Below are positions 12,156-22,910 of a stretch of 64,000 nt of DNA, piece by piece. The position numbers and the translations under genes were made by a program. Origin of the DNA: Symsagittifera roscoffensis (taxonomy: Eukaryota > Xenacoelomorpha > Acoela > Convolutidae); assembly GCF_963678635.1 (NCBI RefSeq), contig NC_087063.1, forward strand, positions 43,292,759 through 43,356,758, in the 5' to 3' direction. The notes beneath the pieces were generated by a model. That model did no database searches. It saw nothing but the letters and a program-made list of their open reading frames with translations, and had not been told where the DNA came from. Numbering within the stretch: position 1 is the stretch's first letter; each line of letters begins with the position of its first letter.

Positions 12156-13193
12156 GGTAAATCAGAACACTAAAAGCAATGATAAGGTTAAAAAAACAAA
12201 TCGACAATATGGCAACTCAGCCGATAAAACAGAGGACAATAAGCCAACAACTTTGTTTTGGAATGGACTATTTCCAATTAAAAAAATAGGTCAAGTCAGA
12301 TTCGATGATTTGTTAATCAAATATTCATGTGAACAAAAAAAACTTTTATTTTTTGTCACATCACCAACTTTTCCAGGTAAAAGATTGTTTTTGTTCATTA
12401 TACACAGCAATTATGTACTCTGTTAATTAGAGAACATGACTTTGAATCATTTTTACAAAAAAAAGGAACAAATGTTTGGTATTTGGAAATTCTGGTACAA
12501 CCAATGGAGTTTTTTTCGATAACATTGAATTTAACAAAAAATTATGTCAAGGATTCAATTATCGGAAGTAAAGTTTCAAACAGTCGAATATTCAAAGCTA
12601 ATGTACATTTAGGATTGTATTCATCAAAGTCTTGCCTTATACTATCATATCATACTCTTTTGAAAAAAAAAAAAACATTGGAACATTTCTTCGCTGTTAC
12701 AAACAAACTTGATTCAACTATGGTGAGAAAACCATGTTTACCAAAAAAAATCATTTGCTCATCAAATGAAATGACATGTCACTAAGCCGTTATAATATAA
12801 GCCGAAACCAATTGAACCCAAAAAAGAAAAAACTAAAAAAGCCGCAAAAAAATTTAGAAGAAAATATTAAGTTATTAAGACCCCCTCACCCTCAAAACAC
12901 ATAAACGCACACACAAACATTTTTCGCTCGTTAAAGACGCAACATGAGCCCAATAAGCCGATATAGTATACGTCGAAACAAATGAAGTCGAAAAATGATG
13001 CCATGAAAAATTTGAATTATATATTTTTAAGATTGTAAGCAGTTTGAGCGCTCCAGAGGTGAATGAATATTATATGCTTCAGTAGAAAGGACTCGAAATT
13101 GGGCCACTAAATGAATAAAAATAGAACGAAATCATTTGGGCAGAATGAAATTTCAAGCTAAAAACACGGAATCAAGGGTAGTAAAAATTACAA
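12156..13193. repeat. Tandem repeat unit 1 of 3 (1,038 bp)
   Basis: The unit starts at 'ggtaaatcagaacactaaaa' and runs to the base before the next occurrence at 13194. A 100-codon open reading at 12483-12785 is present identically in unit 2. It has no recognisable domain and ends in repeat sequence, so I do not call it a gene. Confidence 0.92.
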
Positions 13194-14239
13194 GGTAAAT
13201 CAGAACACTAAAAGCAATGATAAGGTTAAAAAAACAAATCGACAATATGGCAACTCAGCCGATAAAACAGAGGACAATAAGCCAACAACTTTGTTTTGGA
13301 ATGGACTATTTCCAATTAAAAAAATAGGTCAAGTCAGATTCGATGATTTGTTAATCAAATATTCATGTGAACAAAAAAAACTTTTATTTTTTGTCACATC
13401 ACCAACTTTTCCAGGTAAAAGATTGTTTTTGTTCATTATACACAGCAATTATGTACTCTGTTAATTAGAGAACATGACTTTGAATCATTTTTACAAAAAA
13501 AAGGAACAAATGTTTGGTATTTGGAAATTCTGGTACAACCAATGGAGTTTTTTTCGATAACATTGAATTTAACAAAAAATTATGTCAAGGATTCAATTAT
13601 CGGAAGTAAAGTTTCAAACAGTCGAATATTCAAAGCTAATGTACATTTAGGATTGTATTCATCAAAGTCTTGCCTTATACTATCATATCATACTCTTTTG
13701 AAAAAAAAAAAAACATTGGAACATTTCTTCGCTGTTACAAACAAACTTGATTCAACTATGGTGAGAAAACCATGTTTACCAAAAAAAATCATTTGCTCAT
13801 CAAATGAAATGACATGTCACTAAGCCGTTATAATATAAGCCGAAACCAATTGAACCCAAAAAAGAAAAAACTAAAAAAGCCGCAAAAAAATTTAGAAGAA
13901 AATATTAAGTTATTAAGACCCCCTCACCCTCAAAACACATAAACGCACACACAAACATTTTTCGCTCGTTAAAGACGCAACATGAGCCCAATAAGCCGAT
14001 ATAGTATACGTCGAAACAAATGAAGTCGAAAAATGATGCCATGAAAAATTTGAATTATATATTTTTAAGATTGTAAGCAGTTTGAGCGCTCCAGAGGTGA
14101 ATGAATATTATATGCTTCAGTAGAAAGGACTCGAAATTGGGCCACTAAATGAATAAAAATAGAACGAAATCATTTGGGCAGAATGAAATTTCAAGCTAAA
14201 AACACGGAATCAAGGGTAGTAAAAATTACAAACAGCATA
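13194..14239. repeat. Tandem repeat unit 2 of 3 (1,046 bp)
   Basis: Nearly identical to unit 1, including the A-runs within the 13521-13823 reading. The join between units 1 and 2 lacks eight bases (an 'acagcaga'-type word) that the later joins retain. Confidence 0.92.
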
Positions 14240-15285
14240 GGTAAATCAGAACACTAAAAGCAATGATAAGGTTAAAAAAACAAATCGACAATATGGCAAC
14301 TCAGCCGATAAAACAGAGGACAATAAGCCAACAACTTTGTTTTGGAATGGACTATTTCCAATTAAAAAAATAGGTCAAGTCAGATTCGATGATTTGTTAA
14401 TCAAATATGCATGTGAACAAAAAAAAACTTTTAATTTTTGTCACATCACCAACTTTTCCAGGTAAAAGATTGTTTTTGTTCATTATACACAGCAATTATG
14501 TACTCTGTTAATTAGAGAACATGACTTTGAATCATTTTTACAAAAAAAAGGAACAAATGTTTGGTATTTGGAAATTCTGGTACAACCAATGAAGTTTTTT
14601 TTCGATAACATTGAATTTAACAAAAAATTATGTCAAGGATTCAATTATCGGAAGTAAAATTTCAAACAGTCGAATATGCAAAGCTAATGTACATTTAGGA
14701 TTGTATTCATCAAAGTCTTGCCTTATACTATCATATCATACTCTTTTGAAAAAAAAAACATTGGAACATTTCTTCGCTGTTACAAACAAACTTGATTCAA
14801 CTATGGTGAGAAAACCATGTTTACCAAAAACATCATTTGCTCATCAAATGAAATAACATGTCACTAAGCCGTTATAATATAAGCCGAAACCAATTGAACC
14901 CAAAAAAGAAAAAAAACTAAAAAAGCCGCAAAAAAATTTAGAAGAAAATATTAAGTTATTAAGACCCCCTCACCCTCAAAACACATAAACGCACACACAA
15001 ACTTTTCTCGCTCGTTAAAGACGCAACATGAGCCCAATAAGCCGATATAGTATACGTCGAAACAAATGAAGTCGAAAAAGGATGTCATGAAAAATTTGAA
15101 TTATATATTTTTAAGATTGTAAGCAGTTTGAGCGCTCCAGAGGTGAATGAATATTATATGCTTCAGTAGAAAGGACTCGAAATTGGGCCACTAAATGAAT
15201 AAAATTAGAACGAAATCATTTGGGCAGAATGAAATTTCAAGCTAAAAACACGGAATCAAGGGTAGTAAAAATTACAAACAGCAGA
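14240..15285. repeat. Tandem repeat unit 3 of 3 (1,046 bp)
   Basis: Slightly more diverged than units 1 and 2: 'tgaagtttttt' replaces 'tggagtttttt', the long A-run is shorter, and the open reading begins at 14611. From 15286 the sequence continues as the older, diverged family, with a SINE-like segment just after. Confidence 0.9.
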
Positions 15286-15427
15286 GGTAAATCAGAACAC
15301 AAAGCAATTATAATGTAGAAAAAAACAATCCGACAATATGGCAACAAAGCCAAATATGAGAAGACAATAATAAGCCAACAATTTTGTTTTGAAACGGATT
15401 ATTTACCATTTGAAAAAAAATAGTTCT

Positions 15428-15500
15428 TGTCAGATTCGAACCTAGGACCTTTGCCGTCCCAGGCACATTTGTTACCCCCAGCCAAAGTGAGCCGAAGACG
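15428..15500 (-). repeat. tRNA-derived SINE-like segment (best copy)
   Basis: On the minus strand it reads GGCTCACTTTGGCTGGGGG (A-box-like), then a roughly 35-bp centre, then GGTTCGAATCTGAC (B-box). The spacing fits an internal RNA polymerase III promoter. Downstream sequence on the same strand is shared with other copies, as expected for a SINE body. Confidence 0.55.
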
Positions 15501-16427
15501 CAATTAATTTGAATTCATTATGAACTGAACCAAAACAAAACATTAATGAGTTCTACGATTCTGCGAAAAAAGCTGTTCCCGGGGGTGGGTGAAGTCTAGT
15601 CACGATTGCAAAGGGTAATTAAGGATAATCAAAAAAATTTTTCTTTGAAGAAAAAGTTCAACAGATTTTTTACTCAAATTATCTGAATTTTTCGAAGCTG
15701 ATTTTTAATCTACAATTTTACTGCGTGGTAAAATTGTAGATTAAAGTGGAAAACTTTTCATCTGGACAAGCAAAAAAAGGCAAATTAATAATTTCTCCAA
15801 ATTAGTCTTTTTTTGTGCGCAAAGTGATAATACTTTACACATGGTTAAAAAGTTGGTTAATTAGACATAATCCAATACAGTTGTCTTCAAAAAAATATAA
15901 CCAACAAAAAATGAAACTTTGCAGAACTTTTTTTTTCAAAAACACAATTTTTTGGTCAAGGAAGTGCCAAACAAAGCTTTCAAAACTTGTTTTTGATCGG
16001 AAAAATTTGGCTTTTTTTTAAACAAAATGATCAATTGAACAAGTTACAATCTCTTTATTTGTTCGCTTTATTCGGTGGAAACTAGACGAAAAATCAAAAA
16101 CTTCAAGCCGGTTTTCTCGACATTGGGATATTTATTTAATGTTCTTCGAATCACGATTAAATGGGCTTTAGTCTGATATATCACTCGATTCATTCCGATC
16201 ATAATTTGTGGTACCTGATTTTGCGTGGAAAAAAATTAGAAAAATAAAACACCGGAAATCGTCGGAACAAGCGGTCAGAACAACAAGCGTCAAAATGGGT
16301 CATAATTGACCAGTTTTAAGGAGGGTTTGGACAGTTTTCCTGTGTTTTTATAAGGTCTGCTAATGGCAGGCGTAATTATTTCTTACTTTGATGCTCAAGG
16401 GTACCTATTATTTGCACTAGGACTTAC
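15501..16427. other. Intron 2, right part
   Basis: AT-rich, with a near-perfect inverted repeat at about 15708-15745 ('ctacaattttac' / 'gtaaaattgtag'). The stretch 16160-16225 resembles 7741-7800 ('atcactcgatt', 'tgattttgcgtggaa'), so it is another edge of the local repeat family. Confidence 0.5.
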
Positions 16428-16652
16428 CAATTTTAGTGGACACGTAAATTCGCACATCATCATATCTCTGTTCAAAGCTAACGAGAGCAGCTAGTATATT
16501 CTGCTCGAGCCAATCCCAATCTTCGTCAATCTCTTCTCTGGAGTGACTCGCTGCCACTGACATGTACACGTCACTGTCTGGAGTGTGGAGGATGATGCGG
16601 AAGGGTGCTGACTTGGCGTCAATCAGGGTGTCCACTGTACCCAGAAACATTC
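16428..16652 (-). CDS. TBC1D8/9-like, coding exon 2
   Basis: It encodes about 75 residues, including a segment ending in APFRIILHTPDSDVYMSVAA and another with EIDEDWDWLEQNIL. These match the N-terminal module of TBC1D8/TBC1D9 (P-F/Y-R-I/L-L-x-Q-T-P-x-S, then E-I-x-x-x-W-x-W-L-E-x-N). The acceptor is ctaaag. The donor ATTG|gtaagt is strong and leaves one base carried into exon 3. Confidence 0.92.
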
Positions 16653-17877
16653 CTTTAGAATAGAAACAATGTTTGAATGGAGCTTTTGAGTACTATGAAG
16701 GAACGAAAACTCCGTTTTGCTTTTCGTTAACATAATAATTTCTTTTCCATTTTCGTAATCAGAGAAAATCATGAATTCAAACGAGTCAAAGGCCAATTAT
16801 GAATTCAATTTAAAAAATTCAAGGCTCCATGCGCTGCATTTCACAAATTAAATTTCAAAAATAACAGCAAATTTCATGCAACGAAACCGCCTGCACCCTT
16901 ACAGGAAATTTTAAAACCGATTTTGAGATGAACAGACAACTGTTTAAAAAACCAGAAAAGCCCGAGCTATGGCGACTAAGCCGACAAAAAATAAAACACG
17001 ATAAGCCGACAATTATTTGTTAAAGCCGGAAAATGTTGGCTATAAGAACAGGTTCTGGCTAGATTCGAGCCTTAGACATCCATATTGCCAAGCAGAGATA
17101 CTACCTCTAATCCAAACGTGTAGAAAAAATTCCGCGCACTTTTAGATATGAAAAAAAAAAACAAATCAGAAACCATGCATCCAAAAATCTGAATGATGGC
17201 CCCTTTTTATTTCAAAAAAAAATTTCTTTTGTAACCGAAAATTTTGGCGTGTATAAAGACCAAGAAACCAAGAACTATAATGACCCTCGTGAAATAAAAG
17301 TACTTGAATAATCTACCAAAAACAACCAGTAAGACGACAAAATTGGGACGAAATAAAAAAAATGAAAAAATCAAATTATATCTGAATTTTTTCTCAGCTG
17401 AAGACCAAGTAATACTGCAAAAGCTCTAAATAAGCTGTAAAACGAACAACTTGGCTAGAAATGGAGCTCTTAAACTTGCAGATCCTAGGAACAAAAATCT
17501 TTTTAAGGAAAAATTTCTACTACCCGAGTGCGATACGCTTTCTTATCGCAAGGGTAATCGAGTCATCAAATGATTCAGTGCTTCTACACAGCAAGTTATT
17601 CACAGAAAAAAAGTCTGTTCCGATTTGATAAAGGTTGTTAAGTACACACTTTATTTTAATCGACATGGGAGACAGAGGCTGAGCTTTGCAAAAAAATGCA
17701 TGGCACGCTACTCGTCAAAATCAATGAGACAAATAGAAATAATATCGACACTTCAAAAAATGAACACTTTTATTGCAAAATGATAATTAAAATTACTAAG
17801 CAAGTGTAGGTCACACAACTTTTCTGGGTTATATACATATTTACAAAATAATTAAATTAATGGTTCGAATTTCAACA
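16653..17877. other. Intron 1, left part
   Basis: AT-rich non-coding sequence. A weak SINE-like copy sits at 17049-17120, with a T-arm-like word on the minus strand. I see no exon. Confidence 0.5.
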
Positions 17878-18780
17878 TCAAATAAACTTAAATTGTTTCC
17901 ATGTTGTTTTTCCATAGGTTGCCATAGAAGGATTTTCACGAAAAATAGATGGAAAATATTCCCTAAATTTAAACTTCATAGTCTTGTAAGTCAAACTGCA
18001 GCTGTTTATGTTTGAATTTGCATTTTGGTTCCAAATAAGAACTGATTTTCTGAAAAAAAAAACAATTTTCGATATAATGGCTGCTGAATTTTGCTTGAAA
18101 GTGTAGTTTTTAGTTCTTTTGTTCTCTTCAGTTATGTTGTTCACGTACTTGATTTTTGTGTATGCCGGTAGTAGTTTATGTTGGATTTTCCATAGATGGC
18201 AAATTTTTTTCCAATCAAGAAACAAGGAAACCGGAAGTACCTTGTATTCCAGCTTAGGATCGGATGAACAATCAAATTTTCTTCTGTCACAGCAGGTCTT
18301 TATTGCCCAACTGAGTTGTTTCTCAAGTGATATCACTAGATTGGATGTCAAACTGCTTAATAGTATTGCTGGGTAGTGCAGCTGGCTTATGACTAAAGCG
18401 TTCAATAATAGTAATCGGTTTTTTATTGACAGTGGTTTTTTTTTAATATATTTTCTTAATATATTTTCAAATTCTCCCTGAAAGGTTAGAAATTGATCGA
18501 CAATTACCCCCAAATACTTAACTTCTGGCTCTACTTCTATTTTGTTATCATCTAATATTATATTGAACTTTGAATTATGGTTTCTGCCTTGATGTTTTTC
18601 GCTAAATATTATCAACTCGGTTTTCTTTGTGTTGAGTTTTAGAGAATGTTTTGTGAAGAACAGAGACAAATTCTCACAGGACTTTTGCAACAGCTGTAGA
18701 GCATTGTTGATGTCATTATCATCACAAAATAGTAGTGTATCATCTGCATATTGTATTACTTAGCAAGATTCAGTTAAATT
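17878..18780 (-). pseudogene. LINE reverse transcriptase, C-terminal half with YADD
   Basis: The upstream edge carries QYADDTLLFCDD, the RT motif C of non-LTR elements, whose two Asp bind metal. Downstream are KHSLKLNTKKTEL and VKYLGVIVDQFLTF, the usual motif D and E region, and then a long C-terminal tail. From 18690 down to 17878 it is one open frame of about 270 codons. The YADD itself lies just upstream, beyond a stop, so the protein is broken next to its active site. Confidence 0.85.
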
Positions 18781-18899
18781 TTTGTTCAAGTCATTTATGG
18801 TTGAAAATTAGGGGTCCCAAAATTGTACCATGAGGTACGCCTTGGTGAAGTGAGATCCAATTGGATTCAGTAATATTTACCAGTTTTCTGCTGTCTATT

Positions 18900-19262
18900 G
18901 TTTATAAAGCTATGAATCATTTCAATTGCCGATTCAGAGAAACCCAAATCATACAATTTGTTCTTTAAATGATCGTGGTTGATAGACTCGAAAGCTTTTA
19001 ATAAATCTAATTAAGATACGGCAACATATTTATTTTCATCCATTGATTTGCGGAAGAACTCAGTGCAATAAAGGATGGCGTCCATCGTTGAATAGGTTTT
19101 AATACCGAATTGGGTTTTGCTGAGCAGGTTATTAGATAATAAGTATTCATTGATTTGTTTGTATAGTAGTTTCTCAAACACTTAAGAGAGTGCACCTGTT
19201 ATAGAGATTGGTCTATAGTTTTCTGCCGTTTCTGGGTCATCATTTTTGTATATTGGCGTAAC
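18900..19262 (-). pseudogene. LINE reverse transcriptase, fingers and palm (motifs 1-A)
   Basis: The minus-strand translation shows NDDPETAENYRPISIT (the N-Y-R-P-I-S motif), then VFEKLLYKQINEYL and LLKAFESINHDHL. The last is motif A, where family members usually read D-x-x-K-A-F-D-x-I-x-H. Here the second D of that pattern is E, and a stop codon lies just before the motif. Frame changes are needed to join it with the YADD piece. Confidence 0.75.
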
Positions 19263-19901
19263 AATCGCTCTTTTGAGTCTAAATGGAAATAAATTGTACT
19301 TAATAAATTCATTTATAAGAAATGTAACGTGTGGATATATTTCATTGCACCTATCTTTTAGAGCCCAGGCTGGAAGATTAGAAGGTTCGGGTGGTTTATT
19401 TGCGTTTAAAATTATAATTTTTTTTCACGTTCAATTTCACTTACAAACCGGAAACAAAACTTTTGTTTAAGTTGCTTTTTTTTGTTCTCGTGTTTTTTTG
19501 ATGGTTGAATCAATTACTTTTTCATTATTTTCTCCCCAAAAAAACTTCCGAGTCTAGAAAACTTGTAGTTCATAAAGATTGCCGTTTTCAAGTTGTTTGT
19601 TATCGCTTCACCAAATGAATTTTTTAGTAGTGTGATTTTGCTGAACTTTTCGAGTTTCTTGTGTCATTAATTATAATCCATTTCTGTCGCTCAGTTCTTT
19701 TAGGATTAAATATTTTCGATATGAAACTATCGTCTTTCAGGTTGACTTGTGGTTTGTCATTACGAATGTAGACTGTTTTGAGTGGTGCGCATCTATTAAT
19801 TTGCCTGTAGAAAGACTCCCAATTAATGCTTGTGACGGCAGTTTTGATACTTTTTCTGACTACTTTGATCTATCGTAGATGGTGCACTTAAATGGCACAG
19901 T

Positions 19902-20545
19902 TTAATCAACTAACTTTAATTCAGATATCAAAATTGTAGCTAAGTGATCAGTTATAATTGGTGGAGTGAAATTTATATTTTTGTTCTTCAGTTCGTTTGA
20001 GTTTAAATCTGTGATAATATAGTCAATCAGTGTTTTTGAGTGAGTTGACGTCGATTTATTGACAACTTCTAAATTATAGGGCGTTAAAATTGTATCCAAG
20101 GATTCTTTTTCTTCGGTATTCAAATAGTTAAGGTTGTAGTCGCCCATGAGAACAATATTTGAATTATAGGATTGTGCGAAGTCAACTGACAGAGCAAATT
20201 CATCGACAAACTCTATTTTGTTGGATTTATTTGGATTATAGGAAAAATTTAATAGTGTTGATTTTTCAGTTTTGTTCTGTGATGTTTTAAATTCTACCCA
20301 GATGCTGTCATACTTTTGATGAAATAAGTTTAGATCTGTGCGTAGTTTAGGGTTTAAGATTTTAGGAATGAGTATCATGACGCCCCCTACTTTTGTTTTT
20401 TCGCTTGCAACTGCTGATCTATAACATCGAAAGGAGACAAAATGATCACTATCTAGTGTCCACAAGTTGTAATCATTAGAGTCATTAAACCATGTCTCAG
20501 AGAACCCATAAAGTGTGTTTAACCAACATGTTTTTAATAGTTTTT
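19902..20545 (-). pseudogene. LINE APE-type endonuclease domain
   Basis: The stretch reads GFSETWFND (the S-E-T-W metal-binding block), VLMGDYNLN (G-D-F/Y-N-x-N), a DYIITD block, and PIITDHLATIL with the terminal D-H. These are the four landmarks of apurinic-endonuclease-like nucleases that nick the target for target-primed reverse transcription. The first codons of the domain, up to LNCRSLNKID, lie in a separate upstream piece, so there is a short break near 20546. Confidence 0.85.
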
Positions 20546-20548
20546 TTA

Positions 20549-20731
20549 GACTTGATCTATTTTGTTTAAACTCCTACAGTTTAGCTGTAGAATTTTTATG
20601 TTGTTTTTGTAATCGTTTAGTCTCTCCGATATGTCATTGAATTGTACAATTGGACCTGGATTTGGGTTGATGTCGCCGCAGCATAAAAGTAAATTTGACA
20701 ATAAAATCAATAAAATGAGAAGTATTAACAT
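20549..20731 (-). pseudogene. LINE ORF2 N-terminus with 2A-like motif
   Basis: The piece begins with a Leu/Ile-rich hydrophobic run of about 18 residues, followed by CCGDINPNPGP and then ILQLNCRSLNK, the start of the APE endonuclease. D-I-x-x-N-P-G-P matches the C-terminal core of 2A ribosome-skipping peptides, known at the N-termini of some CR1/L2-type and Ingi LINEs. The Glu usual at the third core position is Asn here, so activity is uncertain. Confidence 0.7.
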
Positions 20732-20739
20732 TAGTAAAA

Positions 20740-22070
20740 ATTAAATTACTAATAAATATGTTAAAGGTAAAGTGCGCTGGAGAGGCACTATAGTGATGTT
20801 ATTAGTGCGCTTGAGAGGCACCCAACTTGACTTAATGGAAAAAAAATTGGCAACCCATGGAAATTTATTACTTTTTTCGAATTTTTGCAATTCTCGAAAA
20901 ATGATTATTTCGTTGCAATCGATGAACATAAGCACAAAGAAGCTAGTTAAGAGGTTATTTGTTAACATTGGCAATTTTGAAAACTCCAAAACAAAAATAC
21001 CAGACTTATACCAATTTCTTCTTAACTAGCTTTAGCGATAGTAACTCTGCATATAATTATATTAGTGGTTTGGAGGCATAGCAAGGTTATTGAAATCACT
21101 GCGTGACCATTGGTAAGGATGGAACCGATTTACAGAATTATTTTGCTTCTGACTATTGAAATTTTGTACATTTTTTGTTTTCAGATTACTTGAGATTTAG
21201 GATTTATTGCTTATTTTTGAAATGTTTCTCGTATCAAGAAAAAAAATGACATAAGCTGGCATCTCTTAATTTTAGAAAGTTTTCATCAAGGTTAAGTCAT
21301 AATACAATCAACAAAAAAACCGACTGTTTTCAAGCTTTGACCTCTGTGTTGTGTTTTCTAGCTTTGACCTCTGTGTTGATTTTTGCTCACTAGCATCAGG
21401 TCTAGGAATCTCTCTGCAACCGACTGCAATCAGCTATTTTGAGTCTCACGCACTAACCACTCAAGCTCAACCACCGACAAGCAGTAGTCACGAATAAAGC
21501 AGATACATATGATAAGAAATTGCCAATTCTTTTAAGCAAAAGTGGCACCAAACACAAATAGACTCAATTTTGCAAGTAATAATTTGAAATATAACAAACT
21601 GAAGGCAGCCACAATAACTTTGCAGGTAACAAATCGCGAAGCATAAAATCACATTATGTATGAATTATGCATTTAAAAAAACTGCGATATATTGAGTTAG
21701 AAAATTACTGAAATCGAACTTTTATTATTGTTGTTGTTTGAAATAAATACTTTTTTCGAACTATATGTTGTTTGAAATAAATACTTTTTCGAACCATTTG
21801 ATGAATTACAAAAAGCAACAACTGTGCTAATTTATTATAATTTGAAAGTCAAAGCACATCAAAAAGCTGTAAAGTTGCCCCAAAAGTGGGGTCATATTTG
21901 CGACTTAGGTTAGAAAAAAAGGAGGTTCTCATTAATACAGTAAGCTGACGATGTGTAAAAATAACATCTGTTTTCTACAAGCGTATTCAGATTGAAACTA
22001 TTTCCGACATGATTAAATTCATCGCCGAAATTGTTCAGAACTTATTCATCGGCGAAGATATAATTTCTAC
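20740..22070. other. Intron 1, right part
   Basis: AT-rich non-coding sequence. Two short local duplications are visible: 'agctttgacctctgtgttg' near 21333 and 21358, and 'ttgtttgaaataaatactttttcgaac' near 21733 and 21768. I see no exon. Confidence 0.5.
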
Positions 22071-22185
22071 CTGAGATTCCTTTCTTAGCTGCTCCTCTGC
22101 TCTGCTGCATGTAGAAGAACTCATTCGATCTCAGGGTCTCCCAGAAAGCACCCGGCAACAGAATCTCTTCGGGCAGCACCCACAT
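22071..22185 (-). CDS. TBC1D8/9-like, coding exon 1 (start codon)
   Basis: The ATG at 22185 begins MWVLPEEILLPGAFWETLRS and continues with NEFFYMQQSRG. This matches the characteristic N-terminus of TBC1D8/TBC1D9 (M-W-V-x-P-E-E-V/I-L-L then a W-x-T-E-R-x-N-x-F-F-x-L-Q block). The donor CTCAG|gtagaa leaves one base, which the acceptor of exon 2 completes as Gly. I chose this ATG because the match begins exactly there. Confidence 0.9.
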
Positions 22186-22781
22186 CTTTAATGGTTATCT
22201 CCACTGACTTACTAACTACTTAGCTAACTAACAACCATATACAGATGATCTCTGGTCCAAATTCACATGACTCATAAAAGACCTGAAACCGTTATTTGGA
22301 CACTATATTTTAATACTCAATTCTGATTTTTATGATGAAAGAAACATGTTATCAACAGTTTCAGTCTTCTTAACATCTCCTTAACATATTTCGAGAAGAA
22401 AATACTAACTGAATGTTAAATTATATACTGCCCTTTAACCTACCTATTAAACTTTTTCAAAATTTATACTACCCATATACTGCATTATTTCCAGTAATTT
22501 CATTTAACTTAAGTAACTATTTACATTACTGTAATACATGTACAACTTCACATCATAGATCGTTAATAAGGCAAAATAACACGAAACGATGATCAAAAAT
22601 AGACAAATCAACATCATCTTCAGAGTTCCTCACTCCAGAGGAGTTTGAAGGAAACTCGCCATACGTCGACAAATATAATCTATGTCACATGATTAAGATC
22701 TGCCAAAACTGAACATCTAAATAAAGCAGCACTTCAACTCAATTAGATCAAAACATGAAGTCTCTGAACTAGGAGTCTGTT
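22186..22781. promoter_or_regulatory. Presumed promoter and 5'UTR region of the TBC1D8/9-like gene
   Basis: This is the sequence just upstream of the first coding exon on the minus strand. I recognise no TATA or initiator element with confidence. The assignment rests on position alone. Confidence 0.25.
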
Positions 22782-22910
22782 TCATCGACAACTTGATTGC
22801 ATAGTTGACAAGAGACGTCGATTCATGTTTAAAGAAACTAGTTTCGATCGAGTGAGGGCTGCCTCTTTAACCTCATCCACCTCCAGCCATCGGCGGAGGA
22901 CTGGCGCCGC
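22782..22910 (-). CDS. Possible terminal or 5'UTR exon, unidentified
   Basis: A locally GC-rich block on the minus strand follows a good acceptor (cttgtttcag, ending at 22911). It reads open for about 42 codons, including LRRWLEVDEVKEAALTRSKL, to a TGA at 22784-22782. It could be the last coding exon of an upstream gene or a non-coding 5' exon of the TBC1D8/9-like gene. I recognise no domain and see no AATAAA signal close downstream. Confidence 0.3.
   Translation of the reverse strand, partial: AAPVLRRWLEVDEVKEAALTRSKLVSLNMNRRLLSTMQSSCR

Larger units (their letters stand above)
17878..20731 (-). mobile_element. Decayed LINE (CR1/Jockey-superfamily type), minus strand
   Basis: A non-LTR retrotransposon lies inside intron 1 in the same orientation as the host gene. 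From 5' to 3' it has a hydrophobic N-terminus with a 2A-like motif, an APE-type endonuclease, the RT fingers and palm, the YADD motif, and the thumb and C-terminus. Several stop codons and frameshifts break it, mostly between 18690 and 19900. I see no clear target-site duplication. Only pieces are open, so it is inactive. Confidence 0.9.
3977..22185 (-). other. Gene span: TBC1D8/TBC1D9-like Rab GTPase-activating protein, 5' part
   Basis: Six exons on the minus strand join in consistent phase to encode the N-terminal region and most of the first GRAM domain of a TBC1D8/TBC1D9-type protein. The family uses two GRAM domains for membrane binding and a TBC domain with Arg and Gln fingers to stimulate GTP hydrolysis by Rab proteins. 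The second GRAM, the TBC domain and the EF-hand region are not seen and should lie left of 3977 or outside the window. Intron 1 (about 5.4 kb) and intron 2 (about 10.6 kb) are filled with repeats. Intron 1 holds a LINE in the same orientation as the gene. All splice sites are GT-AG. I cannot decide between the TBC1D8 and TBC1D9 paralogues. Confidence 0.85.

Noticed and set aside
12483-13823. Two identical 100-codon ORFs (12483-12785 and 13521-13823)
   Set aside because: Identity follows from the tandem duplication. The third copy is shortened, the ORF contains long A-runs, and I see no domain.
15428-15500. A functional tRNA gene
   Set aside because: A and B boxes are only approximate, no acceptor stem closes, and the sequence is repeated in the same repeat context. 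A SINE remnant explains it better.
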